Below, in pieces: positions 7,501 through 16,129 of a DNA stretch of 64,000 bases; positions within the stretch are counted from its first letter, which is position 1; the number at the start of each line of letters is the position of its first letter. Source of the stretch: Gaiellasilicea sp033857955 (GTDB lineage: Bacteria > Actinomycetota > Thermoleophilia > Gaiellales > Gaiellaceae). Under the pieces are notes generated by a model that did not search any database, was not told where the DNA came from, and saw only the letters and a list, made by a program, of their open reading frames with translations. Position numbers and translations under genes: made by a program. The DNA lies in contig JAWVCW010000022.1 of assembly GCA_033857955.1 (NCBI GenBank), forward strand, positions 62,001-126,000, written 5' to 3'.

Positions 7501-8406
7501 CTAGGGCCACACGGAGGTCTCGGGCCGGACATCCAGCGCGCTCCCGTCGTGACACTGCCCGGTCCGGTACGCCGGAGGCATGTCCGGATAGCCCACGTCC
7601 CAGGCGAGTCCGGCCATCAGGTTCTCGTAGGAACGTGGCCGGCCGTCAGCGCGGACGAGATCGCGCACCCGCTGGATCGCCACGCACTCCACCTCCGCCT
7701 CACTCGCCCTCGGGCTGCGCAGATGCTCAGCCTCGTGCGCGAGCGTCACGAGCGCAACGGCGAGGTCGAAGCTCTCGGTATTGAGGTTCGGCGCGTAGTC
7801 GGTGCCGAAGAAGCGACGAAGTGGCTCGCAGATCTGCGGCGCCAGGTGGATGCGCCCACCCGCCTGATCCGCGAATCCGATCGGATAGAGCTCGTTCACC
7901 TGGACCAGGCTCCACTCTTCGCTCAGCTGCTCCCAGTCGATGCTCGACCAGCACAGCACCTCGGGGTGCCGGCCGGCGAGCGGCGTTGCCCGAGCCGCGA
8001 GTTCTGGCGACCGCTCAGGCCTCGAGACTCGCATCCTCCGGTCGGTCAGGTCTGTGAGGACCAACCCGCGCACGTCGTACCAGTTCACGCTGCCGTCTCC
8101 CAGCTCCGAGCCGGCGATGGAGAACCGAAGCCGCCTGCAGCCGTCCAGGGCGATCCTCGCCGCCGGCACGAGCCGAGACGGCGGATCGCCGACCTCGTTC
8201 CTGTAGGCCCGCTCGCAATTTGCGCCGGGCAAGTAGTCGCCGCCGGAAAGACCGGCGTCGATCCGATCGCTCCACGCCGCGTAGCCCACAAGCCACGCGA
8301 GCTCGCGCTCGCGCTCGCGTGACTTCCACGGCTCCCAGGACACAAGCCAGAGGAACGCCCCCACCGCGAGCAGCAAGCTGAACGTGACGCTGAGTGTCCG
8401 CGTCAC
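7501..8406 (-). CDS. Membrane-anchored hypothetical protein with an HExxH motif
   Basis: 301 residues when started at GTG 8406, which overlaps the kinase stop by 4 nt (GTGA); this start puts a hydrophobic segment (about 6-23) at the N-terminus. The rest is predicted to lie outside the membrane and has five cysteines between 64 and 241. Residues 224-228 read HEAEH, a zinc-metallopeptidase HExxH motif in a helical context, followed by glutamates at about 236-240 as possible third ligands. I do not recognise the family. Translational coupling to the PAS/GAF histidine kinase suggests a joint role, but the substrate and the activity are unproven. Confidence 0.7.
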   Translation of the reverse strand: MTRTLSVTFSLLLAVGAFLWLVSWEPWKSRERERELAWLVGYAAWSDRIDAGLSGGDYLPGANCERAYRNEVGDPPSRLVPAARIALDGCRRLRFSIAGSELGDGSVNWYDVRGLVLTDLTDRRMRVSRPERSPELAARATPLAGRHPEVLCWSSIDWEQLSEEWSLVQVNELYPIGFADQAGGRIHLAPQICEPLRRFFGTDYAPNLNTESFDLAVALVTLAHEAEHLRSPRASEAEVECVAIQRVRDLVRADGRPRSYENLMAGLAWDVGYPDMPPAYRTGQCHDGSALDVRPETSVWP

Positions 8407-11279
8407 GCCAACGGCAGCTCGAACATGAAGGTCGAGCCGCGGCCCGGCTCCGACTCGACGCGCAGCCTGCCGCCCATCCGCCACACGATCTCGCGCGAGA
8501 TGTAGAGGCCGAGCCCCGTCCCGCCGACGCCACGCGAGAGGTTCGGGTCGAGACGGAAAAACTTCTCGAAGATCCGCTCGTGCTCAGACGCCGGGATTCC
8601 GAGCCCTCGATCGCGGACGGCGAAGCGGGCGCGCCCGGCCTCCGACGTGATCTCCAGCTCGACGCGGCCGCCGCCCGGCGAATACTTGACGGCGTTTTCG
8701 ACCAGGTTCACCAGCACCTGCCGCAGGCCGTCGGCGTCCGCCTGGACGTGCAAGGCGGACTCGGGGGCGGCCAGCACGAGCTCGATGTCGGGAGGCAGGT
8801 GCGTCTCGGCGGCGGCGAGGACAGCACGGGCGAGCTCCGTCGCGTCCGTGCGCCCGATCAAGACCTCTTCGGCGCCCGAGTCGAGCCGGCTTGCCAGCAG
8901 GATGTCGTTGACGATCCGCGCGAGCCGCTCGGACTCGCCGGAAATCACCTCGAGCATCCCCTCCTCCTGGTCGACGCTCAACGAGACGTCGTCGCGCCGC
9001 AACGTCATCGCCGCGCCGTAGATGGCGGCCAGCGGCGTGCGCAGCTCGTGCGAGACGGTGGAGACGAAATCGCTCTTCAGCTGCTCGACGGCCCGCTCCT
9101 CGGTCAGGTCCCGGAACGCGTACACGGTGCCCTGCGGAAAGTCGGCAGCGGTGAGCGAGAGCCAGAGCTCGCCTCTGAGCCCGATGAGCGGGAACGACTG
9201 CACCCGCTCGGTGGCCTGAGCGAGCGGCCACCCTTCGAGCACGTCAGCGGCCCGCCTTCCCGCGACCGCACGCTCCGCCAGGCCGGTGATGCGCTCGGCC
9301 GCAGGGTTCCAGAGCCGCACGATGCCGTCCCGGTCGACGAGAAAGACACCGTCGCCGACGAACTCGAGCGCCTGAGCGGCCTGGGCGCGGCGCTGCAGCT
9401 CGCCGACGAGCCGCGCGTTGTCCATCGCCACGGCGGCGCGGCGGGCCAGCTCCTTCGCGAGGTCGAGGTCGGGCTCCTCGAAGCGGTTCTCCTGGCGCGA
9501 GCCAAGGGTCAGCAGGCCGAGCGACTGGCCGCGCGCGACGATCGGGACGAGCATCAGCGAGCGAGTGCCGATGGCCTCGAAGCTCGCCGGGTTGGCTCCG
9601 AAACGAGCGAGCTCCTCGTAGTACTCCAGGGAGACGGTGCTGAGCAGGACGGCCTCGGTCGACCGGAAAGCGTGCGCGAGCAATCCGGTGCCCTCGCCGG
9701 TGAGCGCAAAGGTGGACGGCAGCGCCTCGAGGAGCGGCTGCAGCTCGGGATCGTTGTTGACACAGGCGACGCGCACGAGCGAATCGTCCGAGGCGACGTA
9801 GACGTTGCAGGAGTTCGCAAGCCGGGGCACGGCCACCTGTGCGATCCGTGCCGCGATCTCGTCACGGTCGAGCGAGCTCGAGAAGAGCTCGCCGGCCTCC
9901 GCCAGCAGCCGCAGACGATCGTCCGCGCGCCGCCGATCGGTGACCTCCATGATCACGGCGCCGACGCCGATCACCTCGCCCTCGGCAGTGCGCACCGGGT
10001 AGTAGCTGGAGAGCCAGTGACGCCGCTCGCCGATGATCAGTGCGTCGTCGGCCGTGGATTCGGTGTGGACGAGCGGCTCACCCGACTCGAGCACCTTTCG
10101 GTAAAGCGGCATGAGGGTGGGCGCAAGGTTCGGGATCACCTCCTCGAGCGTTCGGCCCACATGCTCCTCCGGCGTCATCCGGTTGACCGCGGCGAGCGCG
10201 TCGTTGACGCGGACGAAGCGCAGCTCGCGATCCCAGAAGCCGATCCCGACCGGGGCAGAGACGAGCAATGTGTCGAGTTGCGCATAGGACTCCTGCGCGG
10301 CTCCGAAGAGGCGTGCGTTGTCGATCGCAAGCGCAGCGCGCCGCGCAATCTCGTGCGCGAGCTCGAGGTCGGTCGTCCCGAATCGGCGTCCGGACTCGCC
10401 CGTCCCGAGCGAGATCGTCCCGAGCAACCGTCCTCGCGTCTCGAGCGGTACGACGATGTACGACATCGCGTCGAGTGCGTGATAGAGCGCGAGATGCTCG
10501 TCGTCGACAGCCGCGTGGGCGAGCGCCTCGCCGCGCGCGTCCTCGATCAGGACCGGCTTCCCGCTCGCGAGCACCTCCGAGACGGGATGCGACTCGTTGT
10601 CCTCCGGCGGGTAGCGGCGCCGCAGCTCACGCAGCAGCACTTCGCGCTCGGGGTCTCGGTGCGAGATGACGACCTGCCGGAGGCTTGCTTCGTCCTCGAC
10701 GATGGTGTCGACGATGCAGTAGTCGGCGATTCGCGGGACGAGCAGGCGTCCCAGGTCGGCAAGCGTGGCCTCGTAGTCGAGCGAGGCGGACAGGAGGGTG
10801 CTCGCCTCGGCCAGGAAACGGATCCGCGCCTCGGCGCTCCGCTCCTCCGTGATGTCGTGGAAGACGTTGATCACGAGGTGCACGTCACCCGCGCTCGTCA
10901 GCAGCGGCGTCGAGCGGACGATCGACCATCGCTCCTCGCCCCCCGGAAGGATGCGATAGCCGAGGACACCCTCCTGCGGCGCCCGCTCGACGAACGCGAG
11001 CCGGTTCGGCAGCCGCACGACCGGCAGCGGCTCGCCGTCCTCACCGATGATCTCGAACCGTTCGAGCAGCTCCGGCCCCGAGAGCCGGAGCAGCTCCTCG
11101 CTCGACTCCAATCCGCAGAGCCGCGCCGCCGCGTCGTTCGCGAAGACGAGCCGGCCGTCCGGGCCCTGGGCGGTGATCCCGTCGGCGACGTTGCGGAGGA
11201 TCGATGCCAGCTCCTCCGGCGAAGCGGGAACGTCTGCGGGCTGCGCGGTGCCGCTCTGAGGCTGGCTCAATCGATCCAT
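8403..11279 (-). CDS. Soluble multi-sensor (PAS/GAF) histidine kinase
   Basis: 958 residues with no membrane helix. Order: PAS (about 25-145), GAF (about 165-325), PAS (about 335-455), GAF (about 470-635), PAS (about 640-725), HisKA, HATPase. The phospho-acceptor H-box is SHELRTPLAAIYG (near residue 743); the N, G1, F and G2 boxes are NLVENAVKYSP, DRGLGIP, FEKFFR and GTGLGLYI. Each sensor block is followed by a linker of the SAEARIRFLAEA type. No response regulator is encoded nearby, so it is an orphan kinase in this window. The ligands sensed by the PAS and GAF domains cannot be told from sequence. It is followed by, and coupled to, the HExxH membrane protein. Confidence 0.93.
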   Translation of the reverse strand: MDRLSQPQSGTAQPADVPASPEELASILRNVADGITAQGPDGRLVFANDAAARLCGLESSEELLRLSGPELLERFEIIGEDGEPLPVVRLPNRLAFVERAPQEGVLGYRILPGGEERWSIVRSTPLLTSAGDVHLVINVFHDITEERSAEARIRFLAEASTLLSASLDYEATLADLGRLLVPRIADYCIVDTIVEDEASLRQVVISHRDPEREVLLRELRRRYPPEDNESHPVSEVLASGKPVLIEDARGEALAHAAVDDEHLALYHALDAMSYIVVPLETRGRLLGTISLGTGESGRRFGTTDLELAHEIARRAALAIDNARLFGAAQESYAQLDTLLVSAPVGIGFWDRELRFVRVNDALAAVNRMTPEEHVGRTLEEVIPNLAPTLMPLYRKVLESGEPLVHTESTADDALIIGERRHWLSSYYPVRTAEGEVIGVGAVIMEVTDRRRADDRLRLLAEAGELFSSSLDRDEIAARIAQVAVPRLANSCNVYVASDDSLVRVACVNNDPELQPLLEALPSTFALTGEGTGLLAHAFRSTEAVLLSTVSLEYYEELARFGANPASFEAIGTRSLMLVPIVARGQSLGLLTLGSRQENRFEEPDLDLAKELARRAAVAMDNARLVGELQRRAQAAQALEFVGDGVFLVDRDGIVRLWNPAAERITGLAERAVAGRRAADVLEGWPLAQATERVQSFPLIGLRGELWLSLTAADFPQGTVYAFRDLTEERAVEQLKSDFVSTVSHELRTPLAAIYGAAMTLRRDDVSLSVDQEEGMLEVISGESERLARIVNDILLASRLDSGAEEVLIGRTDATELARAVLAAAETHLPPDIELVLAAPESALHVQADADGLRQVLVNLVENAVKYSPGGGRVELEITSEAGRARFAVRDRGLGIPASEHERIFEKFFRLDPNLSRGVGGTGLGLYISREIVWRMGGRLRVESEPGRGSTFMFELPLA

Positions 11280-11478
11280 CCGCTCGAATAATGCCTTCGC
11301 GCCAAAAACTCAGCGGGCCGCATTCAGCGAGCCCCGCAAGCAGCCCCCGTTGGGCCTTCGTGCCCTAAGCACACCAGCTCCCGCTGAGCGAGCCCCGATC
11401 CCGACCCCACGTAGCTTCAAGGGGTCTTCCGCGGCCGGGAATCCGCTCCTGCGGATTTCCGGCCCTGCGCCACAAGCA
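11280..11478. other. Structured non-coding stretch between kinase start and tRNA-Lys
   Basis: No coding frame is convincing here. The stretch holds a perfect 9-bp inverted repeat CTCAGCGGG (11309-11317) / CCCGCTGAG (11380-11388), a direct repeat AGCGAGCCCCG (11326-11336 and 11387-11397), a short hairpin GACCCC/GGGGTC (11403-11426) and the long hairpin at 11433-11464. It must also contain the kinase promoter. A small structured RNA is possible but unsupported by any family match. Confidence 0.4.
11433..11464 (-). terminator. Long hairpin downstream of tRNA-Lys
   Basis: A 14-bp stem GGCCGGGAATCCGC/GCGGATTTCCGGCC with one G-T wobble and loop TCCT, 15 nt past the tRNA 3' end on the minus strand. 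There is no T-run, as is common for terminators in GC-rich actinobacteria, so termination is inferred from position and stem strength. Confidence 0.5.
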
Positions 11479-11551
11479 TGGGCCGTGCAGGGATCGAACC
11501 TGCGACCTTGGGATTAAGAGTCCCCTGCTCTACCAGCTGAGCTAACGGCCC
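11479..11551 (-). tRNA. tRNA-Lys (anticodon CTT)
   Basis: A 73-nt cloverleaf on the minus strand. The acceptor stem pairs GGGCCGT with ACGGCCC, with discriminator A. The D arm contains AGCTCAGCTGGTAGAGC, the anticodon loop reads CTCTTAA (CTT at 11518-11516) and the T arm contains GGTTCGATCC. The 3' CCA is not encoded. Confidence 0.97.
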
Positions 11552-11632
11552 CGCGGCGAAGGATAGTAGCCAGATGGCGCAACACGTTCGGCCCCGCCGA
11601 GGTCGACCCCCTCTCTGTACGATTCCGCGCCG

Positions 11633-12892
11633 ATGACCGACGTTGCCATCGTCGGGGCCGGCTACGTCGGTGTCCCGCTTGCCCAGGTGTTCGCCGAGGC
11701 GGGCCGCAGCGTGCTTCTCGTCGATCGCGACGCCGAGCGCGTGGCGATGCTGAACCGCGGCGAGAGCTACATCGAGGACGTCCCCTCCGCGACACTGAAG
11801 CGGCTGGTAGACGACCACGGGCTGCGCGCCACGACGGACTACGACGAGCTGCGCGACGCCGACGCGATCCTGATCGCCCTGCCGACGCCGCTCTCGAAGC
11901 AACGCGAGCCGGATCTCTCGATCGTGAACGGGGCCACGGAGGAGATCGCGCAGCGCCTGCGGAAGGGCCATCTGGTCGTGCTCGAGTCGACGACCTATCC
12001 CGGCACGACTCGTGAGGAGATCCTGCCGCGGCTCGAGGCCTCCGGGCTCAAGGTCGGCGAGGACTTCAATCTCGCCTTCTCGCCTGAGCGCGTCGACCCC
12101 GGCCGCGAGGACTGGACGACGAAGAACGTGCCGAAAGTGGTCGGCGGACTGACGGAGGCTTGCACCGAGCGCGCGGCGGAGCTGTACGGCTCGGCGGTCG
12201 ACACCGTGCACCGTGTCACCTCACCGGAGTCGGCCGAGCTGACGAAGCTGTTGGAGAACATCTTCCGCGCCGTCAACATCGCGCTCGTCAACGAGCTGGC
12301 CCAGCTTTGCGAACGGATGAAGATCGACTTCTGGGAGGTCGTCGACGCGGCTGCGACCAAGCCGTTCGGGTTCATGAGCTTCAAGCCCGGCCCCGGTCTC
12401 GGCGGGCACTGCATCCCGATCGACCCGTTCTATCTCACGTGGAAGGCGCGCGAATACGAGTTCTATACCGAGTTCATCGAGCTCGCCGGCAAGGTGAACG
12501 AGAACATGCCGTGGTACTGCCGCTCGCTGATCTCGCAGGCGCTCAACCACGGTAAGCAGCGGTCGCTCTCCGGCTCGAAGATCCTCGTGCTGGGAGTCGC
12601 ATACAAGCCCGGGATCAGTGACATGCGGGAGAGTCCCGCCCTGAAGCTGATCGCGCTGCTCCAGACCGCGGGCGCCCTCGTCTCCTACCACGACGAGCAC
12701 GTCCCCGAGCTGCACGACTTCGATCTCGCCTCGGTGCCGCTCGAGCCGGACGAGTTCGACTGTGTCGCGATCGTGACCGACCACAAGGGGATCGACTACG
12801 AGGCGCTCGTCGACGGAGGCGCCGTGATCGTCGACTTCCGCAACGCGACCGGTGAGAAAGGCCGCACGAGCGACCGAGTCTGGAAGCTGTGA
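11633..12892 (+). CDS. UDP-N-acetyl-glucosamine/mannosamine 6-dehydrogenase family protein (WbpA-like)
   Basis: 419 residues of the UDP-glucose/GDP-mannose dehydrogenase family. The N-terminal NAD site is VAIVGAGYVGVPLA, the catalytic-cysteine motif is GGHCIPIDPFYL and the C-terminal segment is GVAYKPGISDMRESP. The catalytic motif is of the WbpA/WecC type that oxidises C6 of UDP-HexNAc to a uronic acid. First of three tightly packed genes with the WbpB- and WbpD-like genes. A TACGAT hexamer ends 9 nt before the ATG with no ribosome-binding site, which suggests a leaderless mRNA. WbpA versus WecC substrate cannot be separated here. Confidence 0.9.
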   Translation: MTDVAIVGAGYVGVPLAQVFAEAGRSVLLVDRDAERVAMLNRGESYIEDVPSATLKRLVDDHGLRATTDYDELRDADAILIALPTPLSKQREPDLSIVNGATEEIAQRLRKGHLVVLESTTYPGTTREEILPRLEASGLKVGEDFNLAFSPERVDPGREDWTTKNVPKVVGGLTEACTERAAELYGSAVDTVHRVTSPESAELTKLLENIFRAVNIALVNELAQLCERMKIDFWEVVDAAATKPFGFMSFKPGPGLGGHCIPIDPFYLTWKAREYEFYTEFIELAGKVNENMPWYCRSLISQALNHGKQRSLSGSKILVLGVAYKPGISDMRESPALKLIALLQTAGALVSYHDEHVPELHDFDLASVPLEPDEFDCVAIVTDHKGIDYEALVDGGAVIVDFRNATGEKGRTSDRVWKL

Positions 12893-13857
12893 CGCGCGTC
12901 GGCCTGGTCGGGCTCGGGTACTGGGGCCCGAACCTGGCGAGGAACTTCGACCACCTCGCCGACCTAGCGTGGCTCTGCGATCTCGACGAGGGGCACCGGG
13001 CAACGTTCGCAGCCCGCTACCCGCGTGCCCGCGTGACCGCCGACTACGCCGAGATGCTCGCCGATCCCGAGCTCGACGCGGTCGTGATCGCGACTCCCGT
13101 CCCCACGCACTACGCGCTCGCCAAGCAGGCGCTGGAGGCGGGCAAGCACGTGCTCGTCGAGAAGCCGCCGGCGATGAAGGGCTCCGAGATGAGCGAGCTC
13201 GTCAGGCTCGCAGCCGAGCGCGACCTCGTCCTGATGCCGGGCCACCTGCTCCTCTACCACCCCGGCGTCGTGAAGCTGAAGGAGCTCGTCGACTCGGGCG
13301 AGCTGGGCGACGTCCTCTGTGTCTACACGAATCGCCAGAACCTCGGGATCGTGCGCACGAACGAGAACGCGCTCTGGTCGCTCGGCGTCCATGACCTCTC
13401 CGTGATCCTGTGGCTCATCGGCGAGGACCCCGTCGAGGCGGTGGCCCACGGCCGCGACTTCCTCACGGAAGGCGTCGAGGACGTCGTCTTCTGCTACCTC
13501 CGCTTCCCCTCCGGAAAGATCGCGCACATGCATCTCTCCTGGCTCGACCCGCACAAGATGCGGCGGATGACGGTCGTCGGGCGCGAGCGGATGGTCGTGT
13601 TCGACGACATGGAGCTCGAGCGGAAGGTGACCGTGTACGAGAAGGGCCCCTGGCAGCGCTCGGCCGGCTACGGCGAATGGCAGACGCGCACGGGCGACAT
13701 CCACATCCCGAAGATCGACACCTCGGAGCCGCTGCGGCTCGAGTGCGAGGCGTTTCTGACGCTGATCGCCGGTGAAGGCGACCGACGGAAGGTCGCGGAG
13801 GACGGCGCGATGGTCGTTCGGGCGCTCGACCGCTTGACGGAATCGCTCCGTGCCTGA
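12889..13857 (+). CDS. Gfo/Idh/MocA oxidoreductase (WbpB-like nucleotide-sugar dehydrogenase)
   Basis: 322 residues. The N-terminal Rossmann motif is VGLVGLGYWGPNLARNF and the EKP motif of the family is HVLVEKPPA (about 85-93). The C-terminal alpha/beta domain has LLLYHPGV and a likely catalytic His in WSLGVHDLS. In the WbpA-B-E-D route the B enzyme oxidises C3 of UDP-GlcNAc uronate. GTG start, GTGA overlap of 4 nt with the upstream dehydrogenase stop. The matching aminotransferase (WbpE) is not in this window. Confidence 0.88.
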   Translation: MTRVGLVGLGYWGPNLARNFDHLADLAWLCDLDEGHRATFAARYPRARVTADYAEMLADPELDAVVIATPVPTHYALAKQALEAGKHVLVEKPPAMKGSEMSELVRLAAERDLVLMPGHLLLYHPGVVKLKELVDSGELGDVLCVYTNRQNLGIVRTNENALWSLGVHDLSVILWLIGEDPVEAVAHGRDFLTEGVEDVVFCYLRFPSGKIAHMHLSWLDPHKMRRMTVVGRERMVVFDDMELERKVTVYEKGPWQRSAGYGEWQTRTGDIHIPKIDTSEPLRLECEAFLTLIAGEGDRRKVAEDGAMVVRALDRLTESLRA

Positions 13858-14497
13858 CATCCACCCCACCGCAACCGTGTACGAAGGGACGGTGCTCGGC
13901 GAGAACGTCAAGGTGCTCGAGGGCGCGGTCGTCGGCAAGCAGCCGACGCTGTCGCCGCGCTCGACCGCCAAGCGCGAGCCGCTCGCGCCGGCCGTGATCG
14001 GCGACGGCACGATCGTCTCCACCGGCGCGATCGTCTTCGCGGGCTCGCAGATCGGCGCGCGCGTGATCCTCGGCGACCAGTCGTGCGTGCGTGAGCGAGT
14101 CGAGATCGGGGACGACGTCGTGTTGGGACGCGGCTCGTACGTCGAGAACGACACGACGATCGGGGCGATGACGAAGATCCAGGCCGACGCCTACATCACC
14201 GCCTACTCGACGCTCGAGGAGCACGTCTTCATCGCCCCCTGCGTCGTGACGACGAACGACAACTACATGGGCCGGACCGAGAAGCGCTTCGGGAACGTCA
14301 AGGGTCCCACGATCCGGCGCGGCGCCCGCGTCGGAGGCGGCGCCATCCTCTGCCCCGGGATCGAGATCGGCGAGGAAGCGTTCATCGGCGCGGGCGCGGT
14401 CGTGACCAAGGACGTCCCTCCGCGGGCCCTGATGGTCGGGAACCCGGCCCGCCGGCTCCGCGACGTGCCCGACGAGGAGCTGCTCGAGAACCAGTAG
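13850..14497 (+). CDS. Left-handed beta-helix N-acetyltransferase (WbpD-like)
   Basis: 215 residues made largely of hexapeptide repeats (for example VIGDGTIVSTGAIVFAG, IGDDVVLGRGSYV, IEIGEEAFIGAGAVV), ending in GNPARRLRDVP as in sugar O/N-acyltransferases. The NDNYMGRTEKR segment is in the usual active-site loop position. It overlaps the WbpB-like gene by 8 nt and starts at GTG. By context it would acetylate a 3-amino group on a UDP-2-acetamido uronic acid, giving a diacetamido sugar for a surface glycan. Confidence 0.87.
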   Translation: MPDIHPTATVYEGTVLGENVKVLEGAVVGKQPTLSPRSTAKREPLAPAVIGDGTIVSTGAIVFAGSQIGARVILGDQSCVRERVEIGDDVVLGRGSYVENDTTIGAMTKIQADAYITAYSTLEEHVFIAPCVVTTNDNYMGRTEKRFGNVKGPTIRRGARVGGGAILCPGIEIGEEAFIGAGAVVTKDVPPRALMVGNPARRLRDVPDEELLENQ

Positions 14498-14506
14498 GCG
14501 GCGTGG

Positions 14507-16129
14507 TTATGCCTTGACGATCGCGAGCTTGTACTTGCCGGCGCCCCGCGAGCCGAGCTTCACCTGGACGTAGTACGTGCCGGTCTCGGTCGCTCTGTAG
14601 GAGAGGAACTCACGCGGGCCGGGGCGAGCAGACTGGCGCGCAACGAGCCGCAACGACGACAGATCGTCGACGTGCTTCGTCCCGGGCTGCCAGAGGATCA
14701 GGTTCGTGTCGGTGCCCGCCGGCCCCCGCAGGCTGACGTAGACGGGCTGGCCGCGACGAAGGCGAATCGCATAGACGTCGCTCTGGTCGTCCCAGAAGTC
14801 GAGAGTCGCCTGGATCCGCCTGATCCGGCCCCACAGCTGCACGGCGTCCGCGCCGGCATCGTCGTTCGGCTCGAACGCGTCTGGCGGAGGAATCACGCCG
14901 GCGAGCTGGCGCAGCGCCGCGGTGACGTCGAGCCGGCCCCAGCCGGTGAAAGCGTCGCGGCGCGGCGGGCACGCGCGGCAGCCTGTCGCCGCGTTCACGT
15001 CCCGGGCGGTCTCGGTCAGCAGCGCGGTCACCTGCTCGGGGCGCAGCTTGGGACGCACTGCGAGGAGGACCGCGGCGGCGGCGGACACCTGCGGAGCCGC
15101 GAAGGAGGTTCCCTCGCCCTTTCGCCACTCCTCCGGCCCGCAGCTCGAGTAGCCCTGATCGAGACACTCCTTGAAAGGCGCGGTCAGCTCCAGCGGCATC
15201 GTCGAGATGATTCCCGCCCCCGGGGCTGCGATGTCGTTGTAGATCTTGTCCCGGTTCGAGAACATCGGGACGGAGCCGTCGCGAGCGAGGGCGCTGACCC
15301 CGAGGACATGCGGCAGCGCGGCCGGGTAGCTCGCGAACGGCCACGGCTCGGTCGCCCCCTGCTCCGCATTCCCCACCGCTGCGACCACGACGACGCCCTT
15401 GCCGTGGGCGTAGCCGACGGCGGCCGCCTCGAGCGGCGAGAAGGTGTCGCGGTCCCGGTCGCGCGGGTCGCGCAGGCCGCCGAGGCTCAGGTTGATCACG
15501 CGCGCGCCGTTCAGAACCGCCCATCGGATCGCCTTCGCCTCGGCCTCGACGTCGATGATGTCACCGCCGACGACCACCTTGCCGATGAGCAGCTGCGCCG
15601 ACGGGGCCATCCCGGCGATTCCGGCAGCGTTGTCCACCGCTGCCGCGATCAGCCCCGCCACGAAGGTGCCGTGCCCTTCGCGGTCCACGGCTGCGGATCC
15701 GCCGACGAAGCTCTTCGTCTCCACGATCTTGTCCGCGAGCTCGGGGTGGGCTGCATCGATGCCCGAGTCGATCACGGCAACTCGGACTGGCGGCAGCGCG
15801 AGCGCGAGCGCGCTCGAATCCCAGTAGTCGAACGCACGCGTGACGCCGAGGTGCCACTGCTTGACGGCGAGCGGGTCGTTGGGGACAAACGCGAGCCGGC
15901 GAAAACCGAGTCGCTCGACGTAGGTGGCGCCGGGTAGGTCGGCAAGCCGCGGCGCGGTGGCCCGCTCGACGACGGCGGCAGGAACCGGGGCGAGGCTCTC
16001 GGCCTGCGGGAGCGCAGCGAGTAGCCGAGGGAGGTCGGCAGTCGTCTTCACTCCGACCGCGTAGCGCGCGGCATCCGCCGCAGGCGCAAAGAGCGCTGCC
16101 GCGACCACCACGAGCAGCAAACGCTTCAC
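14507..16129 (-). CDS. Secreted subtilisin-like serine protease (S8) with C-terminal PPC-like domain
   Basis: 540 residues. Signal peptide at 1-20 (LLLVVVAAALFAPAADA). Catalytic triad: Asp in VAVIDSGID (about 119), His in EGHGTFVAG (about 151) and Ser in GTSFAAPQ (about 340); the oxyanion Asn is in AAVGNAEQG. A C-terminal beta domain from about 430 (FEPNDD...YYVQVKLGS) resembles the bacterial pre-peptidase C-terminal domain. Two cysteine pairs (ECLDQGYSSC, CRAC) probably form disulfides. Start GTG 16129 overlaps the SpoIID-like stop by 4 nt. Stops 9 nt from the convergent WbpD-like gene. Confidence 0.93.
   Translation of the reverse strand: MKRLLLVVVAAALFAPAADAARYAVGVKTTADLPRLLAALPQAESLAPVPAAVVERATAPRLADLPGATYVERLGFRRLAFVPNDPLAVKQWHLGVTRAFDYWDSSALALALPPVRVAVIDSGIDAAHPELADKIVETKSFVGGSAAVDREGHGTFVAGLIAAAVDNAAGIAGMAPSAQLLIGKVVVGGDIIDVEAEAKAIRWAVLNGARVINLSLGGLRDPRDRDRDTFSPLEAAAVGYAHGKGVVVVAAVGNAEQGATEPWPFASYPAALPHVLGVSALARDGSVPMFSNRDKIYNDIAAPGAGIISTMPLELTAPFKECLDQGYSSCGPEEWRKGEGTSFAAPQVSAAAAVLLAVRPKLRPEQVTALLTETARDVNAATGCRACPPRRDAFTGWGRLDVTAALRQLAGVIPPPDAFEPNDDAGADAVQLWGRIRRIQATLDFWDDQSDVYAIRLRRGQPVYVSLRGPAGTDTNLILWQPGTKHVDDLSSLRLVARQSARPGPREFLSYRATETGTYYVQVKLGSRGAGKYKLAIVKA

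Noticed and set aside
8394..11291. 965-codon plus-strand frame opposite the histidine kinase
   Set aside because: It is a GC-bias shadow: composition is Arg/Ala/Asp low complexity with no domain, while the minus strand has full kinase motifs.
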